A program made the position numbers and the translations under genes. This document shows positions 34,206 to 47,165 of a stretch of DNA of 64,000 bases, in pieces. This DNA comes from Patiria pectinifera (Eukaryota; Echinodermata; Asteroidea; Valvatida; Asterinidae). Position 1 is the stretch's first letter; every line of letters starts with the position of its first letter. Under the pieces are notes generated by a model, which was given only the letters and a program-made list of their open reading frames with translations, made no database searches and was not told where the DNA came from. The DNA lies in assembly GCA_029964075.1 (NCBI GenBank), contig CM057149.1, forward strand, positions 36,848,900 through 36,912,899. The letters are read 5' to 3'.

Positions 34206-34509
34206 CAAGATTTTCTTTCACTCACCTTTTATTGGGGAACAGATGAAGAACTTCAAGAATAAAGATGGCTGACTGACCTCAACATGCGGTTATTGTTTGT
34301 GAATAAAATTGAAGGGAAAAAAGGAGAAGTAATGATAAAAATAAAATTTGTTCTCAAACATAGAGCGGGCTTGTGTTTACCAATTCTTGTAGCTGTTTTG
34401 ATATTTTAATTATTTTCATAAGATCGTTAGTTATCCCTTCTTTTCATTAAATTTAATATGGCGGTAGCTGTCTTCAATGCGCGGCCTGCTGCACTCCAAA
34501 CAAACTTCA

Positions 34510-35782
34510 GGTTGCAGACCAGTAAATAAATTTCCATAGGCCCCAATAATAAATGCCCCCACGTCAAAAAATTCAGGAAAAATACAACTCTCTGAGGTGT
34601 TCAAGACGTACATCGAATTAAAGCTTATTTCATCATCTTTTATTAAGGGAATAACAGTGTGAGGAGCCGGTCTTCACTGCGTAATAATGACCGGGTGTGG
34701 GGGTGACCACTGTTAATGGACCGAGACGAAGTCGAGGTCCATTAACAGCGGTCACCCCCGGCCCACACCCGGTCATTATCACGCAGTGAAGACCGGCTCC
34801 TCACACTGTTATTCCCATTAATAAATACCTTTATAACGAAATAAACAGTTAAAATGCTCCAAATGTTCATGTTCATGGGCCATATTTTAGCTTAACAACA
34901 GCTACAACGACGTAAACTCAACAGAAACTGCTGCCGTAGCCGGAAACAAATTACAACAATGTTTTCATATCTTTACCTGATGGAGGAAGCTGAAATCTCG
35001 TTTACACATTCCTTGTGTCCGGAATTACAAAGATGCTTGGTTTAGGAAAGGTAAATATGTCGGTGGGTGAAGTGTTCAAAGAAAATAAATCGTAGATCTA
35101 CGCTTTCGTCGTAAACATCCTCAGTATATAATGCACTGCCGTACGATGTCGTTTCAAAACTTCCTTACGCGCACGCACGCACGCATCCCTAGCAACTGTG
35201 TTGCGTACGCGCGCGTCAGTCACGCGATGGGGGTTGAGCGCATGTGCAGTGCTCAACTGTTAAAAGCTACCGCAGGACTTTACTATATTTTGACCAATTA
35301 TTGGGGCTGGATCAATGCTGGTTCAGGGGCCATTTATTCGCTTGATCTTTGAAGCCGGTCCATTATCACCGTTAATGACCGGCCACGTGATCGAGTCTCG
35401 ACCAATCAGAAACCATCAACTCTCCAAGGTATTTATTAATGTCTGTTCAATTTTTGGGGGTTAACTAATGACTTTCGGGAGAAAATAAAATCCAAAGATG
35501 ATCACCCCTAAAAGCAGTCCTGAAGCCTATCGCCGCATTTTCAAAATGGACGCCTACGCTCCATTGCAAAATAGAGCCATTTTAGGGCCCAATCATCATC
35601 CACATTTCACAGAAATACGAGCTCGCAGTCCTCTGCACGGCTTCCAATCTTCTTCTTTTTTTTTTACAAATCATCAAGTTCACGGCCTTCTAAATGCTCT
35701 AATACTGAAGAATTCGAGGGCATGCAAATCGTGATTTGGCCGGCGTAGGCAATTTGGGACCGATTCACTGGTCTGCACCCTT
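34510..35782. mobile_element. Nested element cluster: relative of the 6549 element with later insertions
   Basis: GGTTGCAGACCAGTAAAT at the left and ACTGGTCTGCACCC at the right are the ends of a reversed relative of 6549-7019. It is interrupted between about 34641 and 35436 by an element with TTAATAAATACCTT / AAGGTATTTATTAA ends. That element is itself joined by a small foldback at 34647-34816. No coding frame. Confidence 0.55.
34647..34816. mobile_element. 170-bp near-perfect foldback
   Basis: GGGAATAACAGTGTGAGGAG through about 75 bases pairs with the complementary right half ending CACACTGTTATTCCC, with only a few mismatches. ATTAA flanks both sides (34642-34646 and 34817-34821). RNA from it would form a long hairpin. 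Confidence 0.85.
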
Positions 35783-35948
35783 CCGGGCCGGGCGTTGAAT
35801 CGGGGCGACAACCCGAAAACACTTTTGGCGGTCACTCGAGACTGGGTTCAGATACGCCCGTAAAACACCCACAAATATCACCTGCTGTAGTATTCACACC
35901 TAGATTAATCTCAGATAAAGCATCTTTTGGTATAGACGTAAATATATA

Positions 35949-36088
35949 CCTGAGACATAATAACGTCATGCAATTATTGTTTACATGTGCACTTTCCCAT
36001 ATGGGAGTCAGGTGGGGACAAGAGGCACCAAGCTCCCATAGGAAAGCGCACATGAAAACGAAGCGTGACGTCATTATGTCTTGGGTCT
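35949..36088. mobile_element. 140-bp foldback with CRE-like arms, copy 1
   Basis: The arm CCTGAGACATAATAACGTCA through CATATGGGAG pairs imperfectly with CTCCCATAGGAAAGCGC through GACGTCATTATGTCTTGG. A second copy is at 45149-45269. Confidence 0.65.
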
Positions 36089-36099
36089 GTTAAAAGAAC

Positions 36100-38756
36100 T
36101 GAGGATTTACAAACACAACGATACATCATAATGATAGAAGTACCGGTGTAGCGGGAATATCCGACTCCATGGACTCTCTGGTAGTATTGCGCAAGCGTAA
36201 GTATGATAATTAGGAGAGTGACTGGCCACATGCGAGGGATTAACCAATAATAGGGAAACGGAGGCCGACTTTCACTGAAGTCGGATTTTCATACGACACC
36301 GGCTAGGCTAGAGAGGAGTAGCCAGTCGCTGTACCAATGTCTATGTTATGAACAACACAGGGAAAAACTGGACTGCGCAATAAAAATGTTATTTAAAATT
36401 TCGCTCGCACCCTTCCGTTATAATAGCACTAGAGACGTACCTCTATGCATGGTGACCCAAAAAGGTAACCCTGACACATTTGCCTTTTTATAAAAAAAAC
36501 TCACGGTGAATTTTTATTTTTTTGGATAGCAGGTAAAAGCTGAGAGCTTTTTCTTTCAAATACTGGAAAAAATATCATGAAAACAACACAGTCATTGGGT
36601 TGCTGAGAAAATGCCAATTATGTTAAAGAAGTGATTTTTCATCCGTTCCAATGACATTACCGCAGTTAAAGGGCCAGGGCCTTGTTTTGTGCAACTTTCT
36701 ACTCTTAAATGTGTGAAACTACTTGACATCCCTTTTTTGTTAATCTTATTGAAAAGTGCACTTCTTTAACCATTTAAAATTGTTCATGCTTTTCTGGACA
36801 AATGAGGGCGCTGTTGCTGTGATGTAATTTTAGGAAGACGCTGTTCAGTTGAGGGGTTTTTGGTTCAAATTGTGAACCCAAAATTCATTGAAAATATTTT
36901 GTGAGAAAACTCTGCTCACAGGCCTACTGTTATGTACTTAAACAACAGCGAATCAACAGAAAAGAAAATTAACGACGGCAAAAAATGATATCCAATATTC
37001 TGGCAAAGTAAACCAAGTAAATAATTTTTGAAGACATCAAAGATAAATTGCCTTCGTTAAAAAAAAATCAAGAAAAATACAACATTCCAAGTAATCCGGA
37101 TCAAAGACACACATCTCTCCCGTTCTATTCGTATCTTTTTTTGGGGGGGGGGTACCAAAGACTTTTGGACGATTTTCCCCAAAACATGATCTCCCCCTTA
37201 AAGTTGGGCCTAGTCCTGAAGCCCGTTGCCATTTTGAATTTTTTCCCGATATCTATCTTCAAACCGATCCAGTGCGCACGTGCACGCTTACTGCACTTTC
37301 GGTTGCAGACCTGTAAATATGCTGCCATAGACCCCTGTGACAAATCCACCCAATTCCAAAAATCAGCCACAGCCAGAGATCGAAAGTGTTTGATTTTTGC
37401 GGAGGGAGGAAAACCGGAGGGCCCGCAGAAAAACCCTCGTGGCACAGGAGAGAACATAACCAACGCACAACTTTACTCACTTTATGGTCCTATAGCCGGG
37501 AATGAACCATGGCCACAGTGGTGAGAGGCGAGTGCTTTACGCACTAGCCACCCATGCCACCCCATATAATGTACAGTCTGTGAACGACACTGAACACGAT
37601 ATCAAATTTTTATTTACTGAATATAACAAATTTGTTTATTTTATAATTTGCAGGTTTATTAACAATGACGAAAACCCCCACCCCAAAAATAATAATACAA
37701 TAAATTCATCAACATCTGGAACGAAGAAAATTTAAGTAATAACGGTAGAACAAATGCGAATGACACTAATTAGTTTCAATTCTTCAAACTGGCCACATCA
37801 GGGCTTCTTTCAATATTACTTATCGTTTATTTTTGTTTTAGGTTTCAAAAATAGACCTAAATAATAATTATATAAGTAGCCTGGATAATGGATAGATTTC
37901 AACCAAATTCTTTATCACAAACAAAACCATCACCTGATTCAAATTCCCATTGTTTTCAAAAAGCGTGACTTACTTTTTACAAAAAATTGCGTTGCCATTT
38001 CACCTTTTATTGACGGAAAATTAGCCCTTAGATCAGGACCTTTTGGATTTTAAAGTATTGTTTCTTTCGTTGATCTGAAATAAAGGTCTATCAATGAAAA
38101 GTTCAAAATACATTAAGGTAAGAGCACCATGAGTTTTTTTTTCAATTCTTGCCATTTTTTAATTGTATCAATTCAGCCGATCTTAATTTGGCCGCATGAC
38201 GCATTCCCCCCCCCCCCGAATATAGGCGGGTGAAGCCAATCGTGAATAATACAGTACTCTTGATGGGGAAAGTATGAGTTAGACTTGAGGCTTTGCACGG
38301 TGGAGATACTAATGAATGAAAGGTTTGCGGAAACAAAATGTGGGAATAATTTCTCAGACTAAATGGTTCTGAAAAGAACCAGACGTATAAACTCGACGTT
38401 CCGGAAATCACAAGTGGACCGAAAAATTAATTTTATTTGAAGTCTAAAGGTAATTAATTATTGAGTTCATTGCAACTTTAAGGCCATAATTCCAGCACAA
38501 CTGTTTTTTGAGTTTTGCAATTGACTCAAAAGCAGTAAATCTCAAATTAAGACCCATCTGAAACGGGCGTTTTGTGAGTGGCAACGGCTGCGGCTATGGA
38601 CGTCACGTGAGGATCGCAATGGCCCGCGGATGAGCGTTCGATTAGCCCGGCTGTCGCGGCTATAAACCCATCTGCCTTTACGCCAGTCGATCCGGTTGAG
38701 CTACTCGAATGCACCCTACACGAGCTGTTACGCCCACTAGTGCTATAGCGAGCATT
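36100..38756. other. Intergenic repeats, no gene supported
   Basis: Homopolymers (T near 37135, G near 37145, C near 38207), a fragment of the TTTACTGG/CAGACC element family (about 37200-37350) and a fragment of the 23466 element family (about 38280-38402) are visible. A 158-codon frame at 37048-37524 overlaps these repeats and has no recognisable domain. Confidence 0.5.
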
Positions 38757-41700
38757 CAATCAATCAATCAATCAAATCTTTACATTGTTCATTTTTCATT
38801 GTTCATTTATTTTCCACAGTGCCACACATTTTTAATGATCGTAATTAATACAAAAAAAGATACTATATAAACAGATAGTGAGACTGTAGAGGAACCCACT
38901 AAGAAGCTAAGCTTGTAATCGTAGGCCCCTTGTATACAAATTTAAAGTTGCTTTTAATACATAAGACACAGGACAGACAATAGACAAGGACAATACACAA
39001 ACTTTACATGCCAGTTAACAAGCAGGATAAGATTTGTTGCACAAGCAATTCTCGAAGTTAATGGGTTACACGGGATCATAATAATTATACAACAGGGTCG
39101 ATTTATATTTCCGTTTGAAAGTAGACAAATTTTTGGATGTTTTCAGGTTCTCGGTAAAGGAGTTCCACAGCCTGGGTCCCTCATATCTAATAGTTTTTTG
39201 GGCTAAAGTTGTGCGAGTCAATGGGAGATGAAAGTTAGAGACTTGACGAGTATAATGGGAATGAACATCAAAATTCCGGGTAAAAATTGAAGTAATGGAA
39301 GATGGTGAGGTGCCTGAAGCAGATTGATACATTAGAGACCCAAGCTGGTGGAAATAAATATCTTTAACTTTCAAAATTTTGTGTTTGAAAAATAGGGGAT
39401 CAGTATGGGCATTAAAATCAGTAAAATTAATTATTCGAAGAGCCCGTTTTTGTAAAAGGAAAAGCCTATTGAGATTACCGAGGGAACATGCTCCCCAGGC
39501 TAGAATACCATTACTGAGGTACGACAATATTAATGTATTATACAGGAAACTAAAATTGTGGGAGGGATAAAATATTTGATCTTGTTGATGACACCTATGT
39601 TTCTCGCAATAATTTTACATAAATAATCTATATGATTAGTCCATGTTAATTTAGAATCTATATATAATCCAAGAAATTTAAGACAATCTGCTTTTTCCAT
39701 GGCCATGTCATTAATTAATATGTTGGAAGGAGATTACTGGCAGTTTTACTAAATAAAATATAGTTGGTTTTCTTAATGTTAAGTGACAGCTTATTAACTG
39801 CAAACCAATTACAGATAGATTTTAACTCATAATTAACTGTGTTAGTGAGAGTAGTCAAATTGCTATTCGAGATAAATAAGTTGGAGTCATCAGCAAATAA
39901 AATAAATGAAAATACATCAGATGATTTAACAAAGTCATTAATATAGATCAGAAAAGCAATGGGCCCAAAATTGACCCCTGTGGAACACCACATTTTAGGG
40001 CCTTACAAGTTGAATTTGAACCGCCTATAGATACATACTGTTGTCTGTCTGAAAGGTAACTTCTGAACCACTCTAGGGCTACTCCTCGAACACCATAATA
40101 AGAAAGCTTATATAGCAAAATGTCATGATCAATGGTATCAAAAGCTTTTGAAAGATCGAGGAATATCCCCAGAGTGTGTTCAGAGTTATCCATAGCAGTT
40201 GTTACTTTATCAACAAAATCAAGTATTGCATGTGTAGTTGAATGATTACTTCTAAATCCGTATTGACAGTCAGTTAAAATATTACATTTATTAAGAAATT
40301 GAATAATACGAACATAAACACATTTTTCAAAAATCTTTGAAAAACAGGTCAAAATAGAAATGGGTCTATAATTGATAACTGAATGAAGATCACCATTTTT
40401 AAAAATAGGAACAACCTTGGCAGTTTTAAGTGAGTTAGGAACAATGCCAGTTTTAAAGGAAGCGTTGATAATGTGAGTAATAGGTCTACTGATGACAGTT
40501 ATAGTGTTTTTAATAATAGAAGAGTTAATCAGGTCGTGACCGGAGCTTGTTTTGTTCTGTAAGTTGTTGACGATATCAATCACTTCCTGTTCAACTACTG
40601 GTTGTAAAAACAAAGACCTTGGGTTCGGATCATTAAGAAAATCAACAAATGAACCATGTGAACTAGGAATATTTTTAGCGAGATTAGGGCCTAAATTAAC
40701 AAAATAATCATTAAAGCAATTTGCAATATGAGTAAAATCATTGATTAACTTGCCTTCATGCATGATACTACTAATATGTTGAGAGGATAACTTATTATTA
40801 AGGACTGAATTTATGACCTTCCACGTGTTATGAATGTTGTTCTTTTCCTTCTCAAACTGACAAACATAATATTGCTTTTTAGAATTTCGTAAGAGACTAG
40901 TCAAAATATTTTTATATTTAATATATTTGAGTTTCCGCATGTTTGTCGGATTAGCAATGTAATGACGATATAACTTATTTTTCTTGTTAATTGATTTAAG
41001 AAGAAGTTTAGTAATCCACGGGGCAGTTTGGTTAGAATTAGACTTTGATGTGGGCTTATGTAAATTAGGTGGAATATTTTTATCAACTTTATCATTGAAA
41101 TTGTCAATAAATAAATTAAATGCATAATCGGGATTATCACAGGTAGTAATGTTAGACCAGTCGGTTGCATGCAGATCTTCTTTAAGCCTCTGGATATTAA
41201 AATGAGTGAATTTACGGGAACCAACATAGTTAAAATGATTAGAGGAGGCACTAGATTTATGGGAGGACATTATCATAAAAATTGGTAAATGATCGGAAAT
41301 ATCAGACAAAATTATGCCTGAGTTGGGAGATGGTAACACATTCGTCAAAAAATTATCAATTAGCGTAGCAGAAGAATCAGTTATTCTAGTGGGCTTATCA
41401 GTTAATGGTAAAAAAGAATAAGAAGTAATGAGATCAGTAAAAGCCTGTGTGCTGGGGGCTGTATGATTGAGTAAATTAATATTAAAATCCCCAGAAATAA
41501 TACAATTTTTGTTGGAAGATGTCATTCTACAAAACAAATTTTGAAAAGGTGGTAAAAAATCAAGTACATTGACAATTGGAGGTTTATATAAGACGTCTGT
41601 GATAATATCCTTAGATTTGGTAAACGAAATTTCAACAAAAAGAGATTCTAAAACATCTTCAGAATGGGTAAGATCCTGTCTAATTTTAAAATCGAGGTCA

Positions 41701-42021
41701 CAGGAAATATACAGAGCTACGCCTCCACCCATCTTTTCCTGTCTGTTATTAACAATGAGTTTATACCCTGGTAAAAAAATAATAATTATGGGGATATGTT
41801 TTCAGCCAGGTTTCAGATAATGCGATGACCGAGAACTTATATTTCAATGTAAGCAACAAAAGTTTAAGTTGATCGAAATGTTTTTGAAGACTCCTAATAT
41901 TGATATGAAGTAGAGAAAATCCATCAATATTTTTATAGGTCCCCGAGAACTGTTCACTAGAGTAATATTGTGAATTATTAAATAAATGGAAAGGATTATT
42001 TGGGTCAACATAATCAGGCAT
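38757..42021 (-). pseudogene. Near-full-length CR1/L2-like LINE ORF2, several frameshifts
   Basis: On the minus strand the protein begins at 42021 (MPDYVDPNNPFHLF) with the endonuclease N-terminus (LLHINIRSLQKHFDQL, VIALSETWL). A frame change near 41760 leads into 41732-39948. That frame has the rest of the AP-type endonuclease ([19 protein letters not shown]), a basic linker, and RT blocks [52 protein letters not shown] and [14 protein letters not shown] further shift gives 39993-39715, with LFADDSNLFIS as the YADD-equivalent FADD box. The tail is 39527-39066 (LQKRALRIINF, GPRLWNSFTENL). The 3' end is a (CAAT/ATTG)n run at 38757-38772. At least three frame breaks make it inactive. Confidence 0.88.
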
Positions 42022-42654
42022 ACTTTACTTTACAGGCACACACAAAAACAAGAAGACAAGAACAAGTAATTCAAATACTAAACAATTAGGTTAAGTGATT
42101 GAAATGAGCACTGATAATCGAATTATCCTTGTTAAAAGATGTATGGATCGACATCCAAACAGTATATTTGTACTAGGCCGCCACGAACAAATAAATATAC
42201 ACGACAATGTACATCAAAAAGAAACTATGCGTATTTTTACTAATCGCGACACTCGCAGCCCTTGGTCCAGGAAGGGCAACTCAACATAGGAACTAACTAG
42301 TCCAACCATGGAGCTATAAAAAGATGGCCCAACCATGGGAATTTGTCAGATAGTTTATTTGAGTTTGTTGAGGTCGTCAGCACAACCGATTATGATGCGG
42401 GCACCACTCTTTTTCCGGACTTGTACATATAATATTATTTAACATTTGAATTATTGTGTATGGATGGATGGAGGTCTCCAAAAAGCATAAGCTTGTCGAG
42501 TGGAGCCCCCCCCCCCCACTGTAATAGAGAACAATTACAATTACAACTAGAGGTTGTAGGAACAACCACACGGTGTTGGGCCATGGACTACCGCAAAATC
42601 TTCCAAACACATCAACTGAAAATGCATGTTTTAATCCATGTTTAACTTAGTCAA
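42022..42654. other. LINE 5' region and spacer
   Basis: Probably the 5' leader of the minus-strand LINE up to an unknown point, then a C-run (about 42509) and short repeats. No gene seen. Confidence 0.4.
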
Positions 42655-43860
42655 CATGCCGCTAGAGGGCGCTGTCACATTTTATGACGTCACCTGTAAT
42701 ATTTTTGTAAAGTACAGCCTAGGCAGAACTTCACATCGTTGAAAGCAAGTTCACATCTTTTGGCAATTTCAAATTATAAGACACCTCCGGTTCGACCGGA
42801 AGGAAAGGTCACGTGATTTTGCACTTAATACCCAAAAATGAAGACCCTGCAAAATTGTATCAATTGTCATAAAAAACAAAATCAAATCTGTAGCAGTTGA
42901 TTTTATATTGATTTTCAAAGATTAAATATGGAAATCTTTATTTGCTTGTAATATGACACTTGATGACGTCATTGTGACGTCATTGCCAGAAACCTCCAGA
43001 GCTATATTTACTGTGCTATATATAGCCACATCTTGATTATATCTCGCACGGTTGATTTTTTAGCAATTGTTTACGGTTTAAAGGCTTTTTCTTTATAGCT
43101 TCCGGTCTGATGACGTAATCAATGTTTTTTTCGCTCACAGGTCTTTTCTGCATTAAGTTCATCATGTATATTAAGTTTGAAGCGATTACCGCAAATTTCG
43201 CCACATACATCAAGTGATAATTCGTTTTTGACGTTTTTTAACCTGCCGCTAGAGGGCGCTCTAACATTTTATGACGTCACCTGTAATATGTTTCTGAAGT
43301 ACAGCCGAGGCAGACACCCACATCGTTGAAAGCAAGTTCATATCTTCTGCCAATTTTAAATAATATGGCACTTCCAGTTTCGACCGGAAGGAAGGGTCAC
43401 ATGATTTTGCACTTAATACCGAAAATTACGACCCTGCAATATTGTTTCAATTGCCATAAAGAACAAAATCAAATCTGTAGCAGTTGATTTTACATTGATT
43501 TTCAACTAAAGATAAAATCTAGAAATCTTTGATTGCTTGTAATATGACACTTGATGACGTCATTGACGTGACGTCATTACCAGAAACCGCCAGATCTTTA
43601 TCTACTGTGCTATATATAGCCACATCTTGATTACATCTCTCACGGTTGATTTTTTAGCAATTATTTAAGGTTTAAAGATTGTTTTATTGTAACTTCCGGT
43701 CTGATGACGTAATCAATATTTTTTTCGCGCGGAGGTCTTGTCTGCATTATGGTCATCATGTACATTAATTTTGAAGCGATTACCGCAAACTTCGCCACAG
43801 ACATCAAGTGAAAATGCGTTTTTGACGTTTTTAACCTGCCGCTAGAGGGCGCTCCTACAC
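42655..43860. repeat. Two-plus copies of a roughly 590-bp tandem repeat with CTCF-like and CRE motifs
   Basis: Units start with CCGCTAGAGGGCGC at 42659, 43246 and 43839 (periods 587 and 593). Each of the first two contains TTTTATGACGTCACCTG, a double GACGTCATTG site, GGTTTCGACCGG-like and CTTCCGGTCTGATGACG blocks, and TGCTATATATAGCC. The third is cut after about 20 bases. No protein frame is conserved between units. Confidence 0.85.
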
Positions 43861-46562
43861 TTCATGGCGTCACCATAGACATAAAGAACCTATAGACGGA
43901 CAGCGCCTATGGAAATCAACGTCAGGGTACCGTAATTTTGACGGCGCCCGACTAGGTATGAAACCGTGGGCGGAAGTTTTGAATAAATGTGCATGACTCT
44001 ATGGAATAACAGCGGAAGGAATGATACAAATCGACAATTTCGGTTGAAAACGCATAGATGGTGACTGAAAACCCTTTGAAATGTTCACTTCATAATGCTG
44101 TACAGCTATGTATTTGTGTGTGTGTTATTTCAAAATAAATTAATTAGGCCTACAACCGCCGCGAAACGCGGCATGCTGGGTGCTGCGTTGGTCATGTATT
44201 TCTGACACATGTCCGAGTCATGTGAGTTGTCATAATTGTATGTGTTTGTGCGGTACACGTATACGGCCGCGCGGTGCGAGTCTTTTGACTTTGAGGAAAT
44301 CGAAATCGGGACTGTTTGTTTCACTTGATATTGACTACGGCGGATACTTGTTTGGTTAATCATGTTAATATAAAATGGGCCTAAAAACAAGGGAAATCAA
44401 TAAAGGGTCGAGTGTACATCCCCGAGTAAAATATCTGCAAATGAATCTGCAAATTTCGCCTGAAATTTACAGGATAAATAGATATCTATACAGAATTTAA
44501 TTTCCCTGGACATGCTGGATAATATTAACCAGGTAACTTCAGGTAGGACTTTCAAGTGGAAAAACTCTTGATTTCAATTTTCTTAGACAACTTTTCCTCA
44601 CACATAGCTAATCAGAAAAGCATGTGCTGTGTGTTGTCAGGTTGTGGCTCAGTATAAAAGGAAAACCCTACTACTACTACTAGGCCTAGGAAAGAGAGTA
44701 TTTGAGTCACATTTATGCGTCAGTTGTCATGGTAACAATTCATTACACCAAAAAACTGTTTCATCGGTTGCCAGGGGGAGATCCAGGACGTTTTTTTTTT
44801 TGGGGGGGGAGGGGTTTCGGGCCTATCAGGCACATGTAATTTTTTTATTATTAATACTAAGGAGCCCTGTCAAATAAGGGGGGGGGGTGTTTCTGACCCC
44901 CAAACCCTCCCTCTGGATTTGCGCCTGGTTGCTACGTCACGTGTTACTATTCAGCACTAGTCCAGAATCATTGAGCTTTCAAGCGATCTACATGTAGAAT
45001 GTACATGTATTGTAGGTCAGGGAGCTACATCAGCCAATGTCCACGCCCACCCCACCTATATGCCTACTACTGTCAGCCATGATAGTTACTTCAAAAAGTG
45101 GGGTCTGATTGTTATGTGTTCTCCACAGATTCTGTTCATCATTTCAATAGACCTAAAATATAATGACGACACTCTCTGTTTACATGTATGCTTCCCTATT
45201 TGAGCCAGCTGGGACGTAATAGGAAAGCGCACATGCAAACAAAGCGTGACGTCATGATGTCTTGGATCTAATTGGAGACTCATCTCTGATTTATAGTTAT
45301 TTTTATTAAATAACTTTATATGAAAGAAAAATTGAGAGCCAAAGATGTGATGTACATGTACCCAGGTATTAATGAAAAAAGAAGGCCTGTTCATGTACAG
45401 CATGTCCACTCTAGCTGCCATGCTGGTTGTAAGTGATACAATGTATTATTTGTACACAATTAGCTTTCAAAATAAATTTCAATTTATTTGTAACAATTGA
45501 AATCAAACAAAGCAATATTCATAGAAGGATACATTTTATATAGGCTATATTTTCTATAAATTATGTACTACGTGGGTGTTATCTTCTTCCAAATGTAGAG
45601 ACGTTAAGAAAAATAAACTAAAATAAGTCTATTATGTTCGATGTTTAAGTTAACCTTGTTCCATTCATGAATACTAAAACATCTTTGGAAAGGCATGTAC
45701 AAATGTAACTAGTTTGAGAATTTAAGGTCCAAAATCGCATTGTGCAATGAGCACAATACACAATTAATGGATGTAATGAGTGTTTAATGTAACTCCACTT
45801 GCATATTATTCGCACAAAATCAACAACCTTTTCATTTTGTGTTTTCAAATAAATATTGGCTTTGTAAAAATAAATGGAGGTAAAACTGTGGAAATAAATT
45901 TTCAAATAAATAAGTATGATTCTAAAAAAATAAAAGGGTACACACCCAGATTGTAAAATGTCAGTGTACAATTATACACAGCAAAAAATATCAATTAAAA
46001 TAAATATGCAAAGTTGTTTGTTTACGTTTACATTTTCCCATTCATATGATCCGTTTGCAGATTATGTGCATTTGAGAATGTGAATACACATGCGTGTCCA
46101 CAAAAATAGAAATATACCCGGTACAATAAACACATAATAATTCTAATATACAAGTACAAGTTCTTAATTCCATTTTGCACTTGAGCGTCAATAAATAGAA
46201 ATCTACGATATATTAACACAAATGAATTGTAATACATATTGTATACATTTGCTTATACAAGTACAATTTCTTAATTACACTTTGCAGTTTTGTACAAAAT
46301 TAATAAGCTGTTCATTCGATATACATACATGTATAAAAATAAAATATACGGGAGGTAAAATTGTTGAATTAAAATTTTCTTGGAATAAATATAATTGTGA
46401 AAAGACAGAAGGGTTCAAACACAAACTGTAAAATTGTATGTACAACTATACACAATGAAAGCATTAACTTCAATAAATATACCATAAAACTTACTGCAAC
46501 CTGTATTTTTTCATAATACAAAATTTCAGCAAAACGCTTTGCCAAATTCAGTACCTTGTCTT
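43861..46562. other. Intergenic, A/T-rich, small elements only
   Basis: It contains the MITE-like 44772-44937 and a second 120-bp foldback (45149-45269). Weakly repeated blocks share a CAAGTACAATTTCTTAATT / ACAAGTTCTTAATTCC motif and a GTAAAATTGTATGTAC / GTAAAATGTCAGTGTAC motif between 45640 and 46490, suggesting an old duplication of about 470 bp. No gene seen. Confidence 0.45.
44772..44937. mobile_element. Short hAT-like MITE
   Basis: It starts CAGGGGGAGATCCAGGACG followed by T and G runs, and ends CCCTCTGGATTTGCGCCTG, a complementary pair. A CAGGGG...GATCCAGG terminus followed by T and G tracts is common for hAT MITEs. A clean 8-bp flank repeat is not visible. Confidence 0.5.
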
Positions 46563-47062
46563 NNNNNNNNNNNNNNNNNNNNNNNNNNNNNNNNNNNNNN
46601 NNNNNNNNNNNNNNNNNNNNNNNNNNNNNNNNNNNNNNNNNNNNNNNNNNNNNNNNNNNNNNNNNNNNNNNNNNNNNNNNNNNNNNNNNNNNNNNNNNNN
46701 NNNNNNNNNNNNNNNNNNNNNNNNNNNNNNNNNNNNNNNNNNNNNNNNNNNNNNNNNNNNNNNNNNNNNNNNNNNNNNNNNNNNNNNNNNNNNNNNNNNN
46801 NNNNNNNNNNNNNNNNNNNNNNNNNNNNNNNNNNNNNNNNNNNNNNNNNNNNNNNNNNNNNNNNNNNNNNNNNNNNNNNNNNNNNNNNNNNNNNNNNNNN
46901 NNNNNNNNNNNNNNNNNNNNNNNNNNNNNNNNNNNNNNNNNNNNNNNNNNNNNNNNNNNNNNNNNNNNNNNNNNNNNNNNNNNNNNNNNNNNNNNNNNNN
47001 NNNNNNNNNNNNNNNNNNNNNNNNNNNNNNNNNNNNNNNNNNNNNNNNNNNNNNNNNNNNNN
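46563..47062. other. Assembly gap (500 N)
   Basis: Exactly 500 undetermined bases, most likely a placeholder of unknown true length. Any long open frame across it is meaningless. Confidence 0.98.
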
Positions 47063-47165
47063 TTTTTTCAATAAATTTCCTCACGACATTATTTTCTTTA
47101 AATCTTTACCAGGCCACCAAGCTTGCTCAACCGAGCCACAGGTCACCAAGCTTGCTCAAATAAGA

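Larger units (their letters stand above)
22060..34312 (+). repeat. Segmental duplication, copy B
   Basis: Direct-orientation partner of 5698-15358, about 6.7 kb further on. It keeps collinear homology from intron 1 of the P450 to the A/T-rich end beyond the foldback element. It is longer because of insertions at 22441-24131, 24229-24438, 24770-25504, 25624-26868 and 29617-29996. Confidence 0.9.

Noticed and set aside
37048-37524. 158-codon plus-strand protein
   Set aside because: It overlaps fragments of dispersed TIR elements and a poly-G run, with no recognisable domain or splice context.
38547-38755. Coding exon or SINE next to the LINE tail
   Set aside because: It is GC-rich and partly open, but no protein family, A/B boxes or splice sites are convincing.
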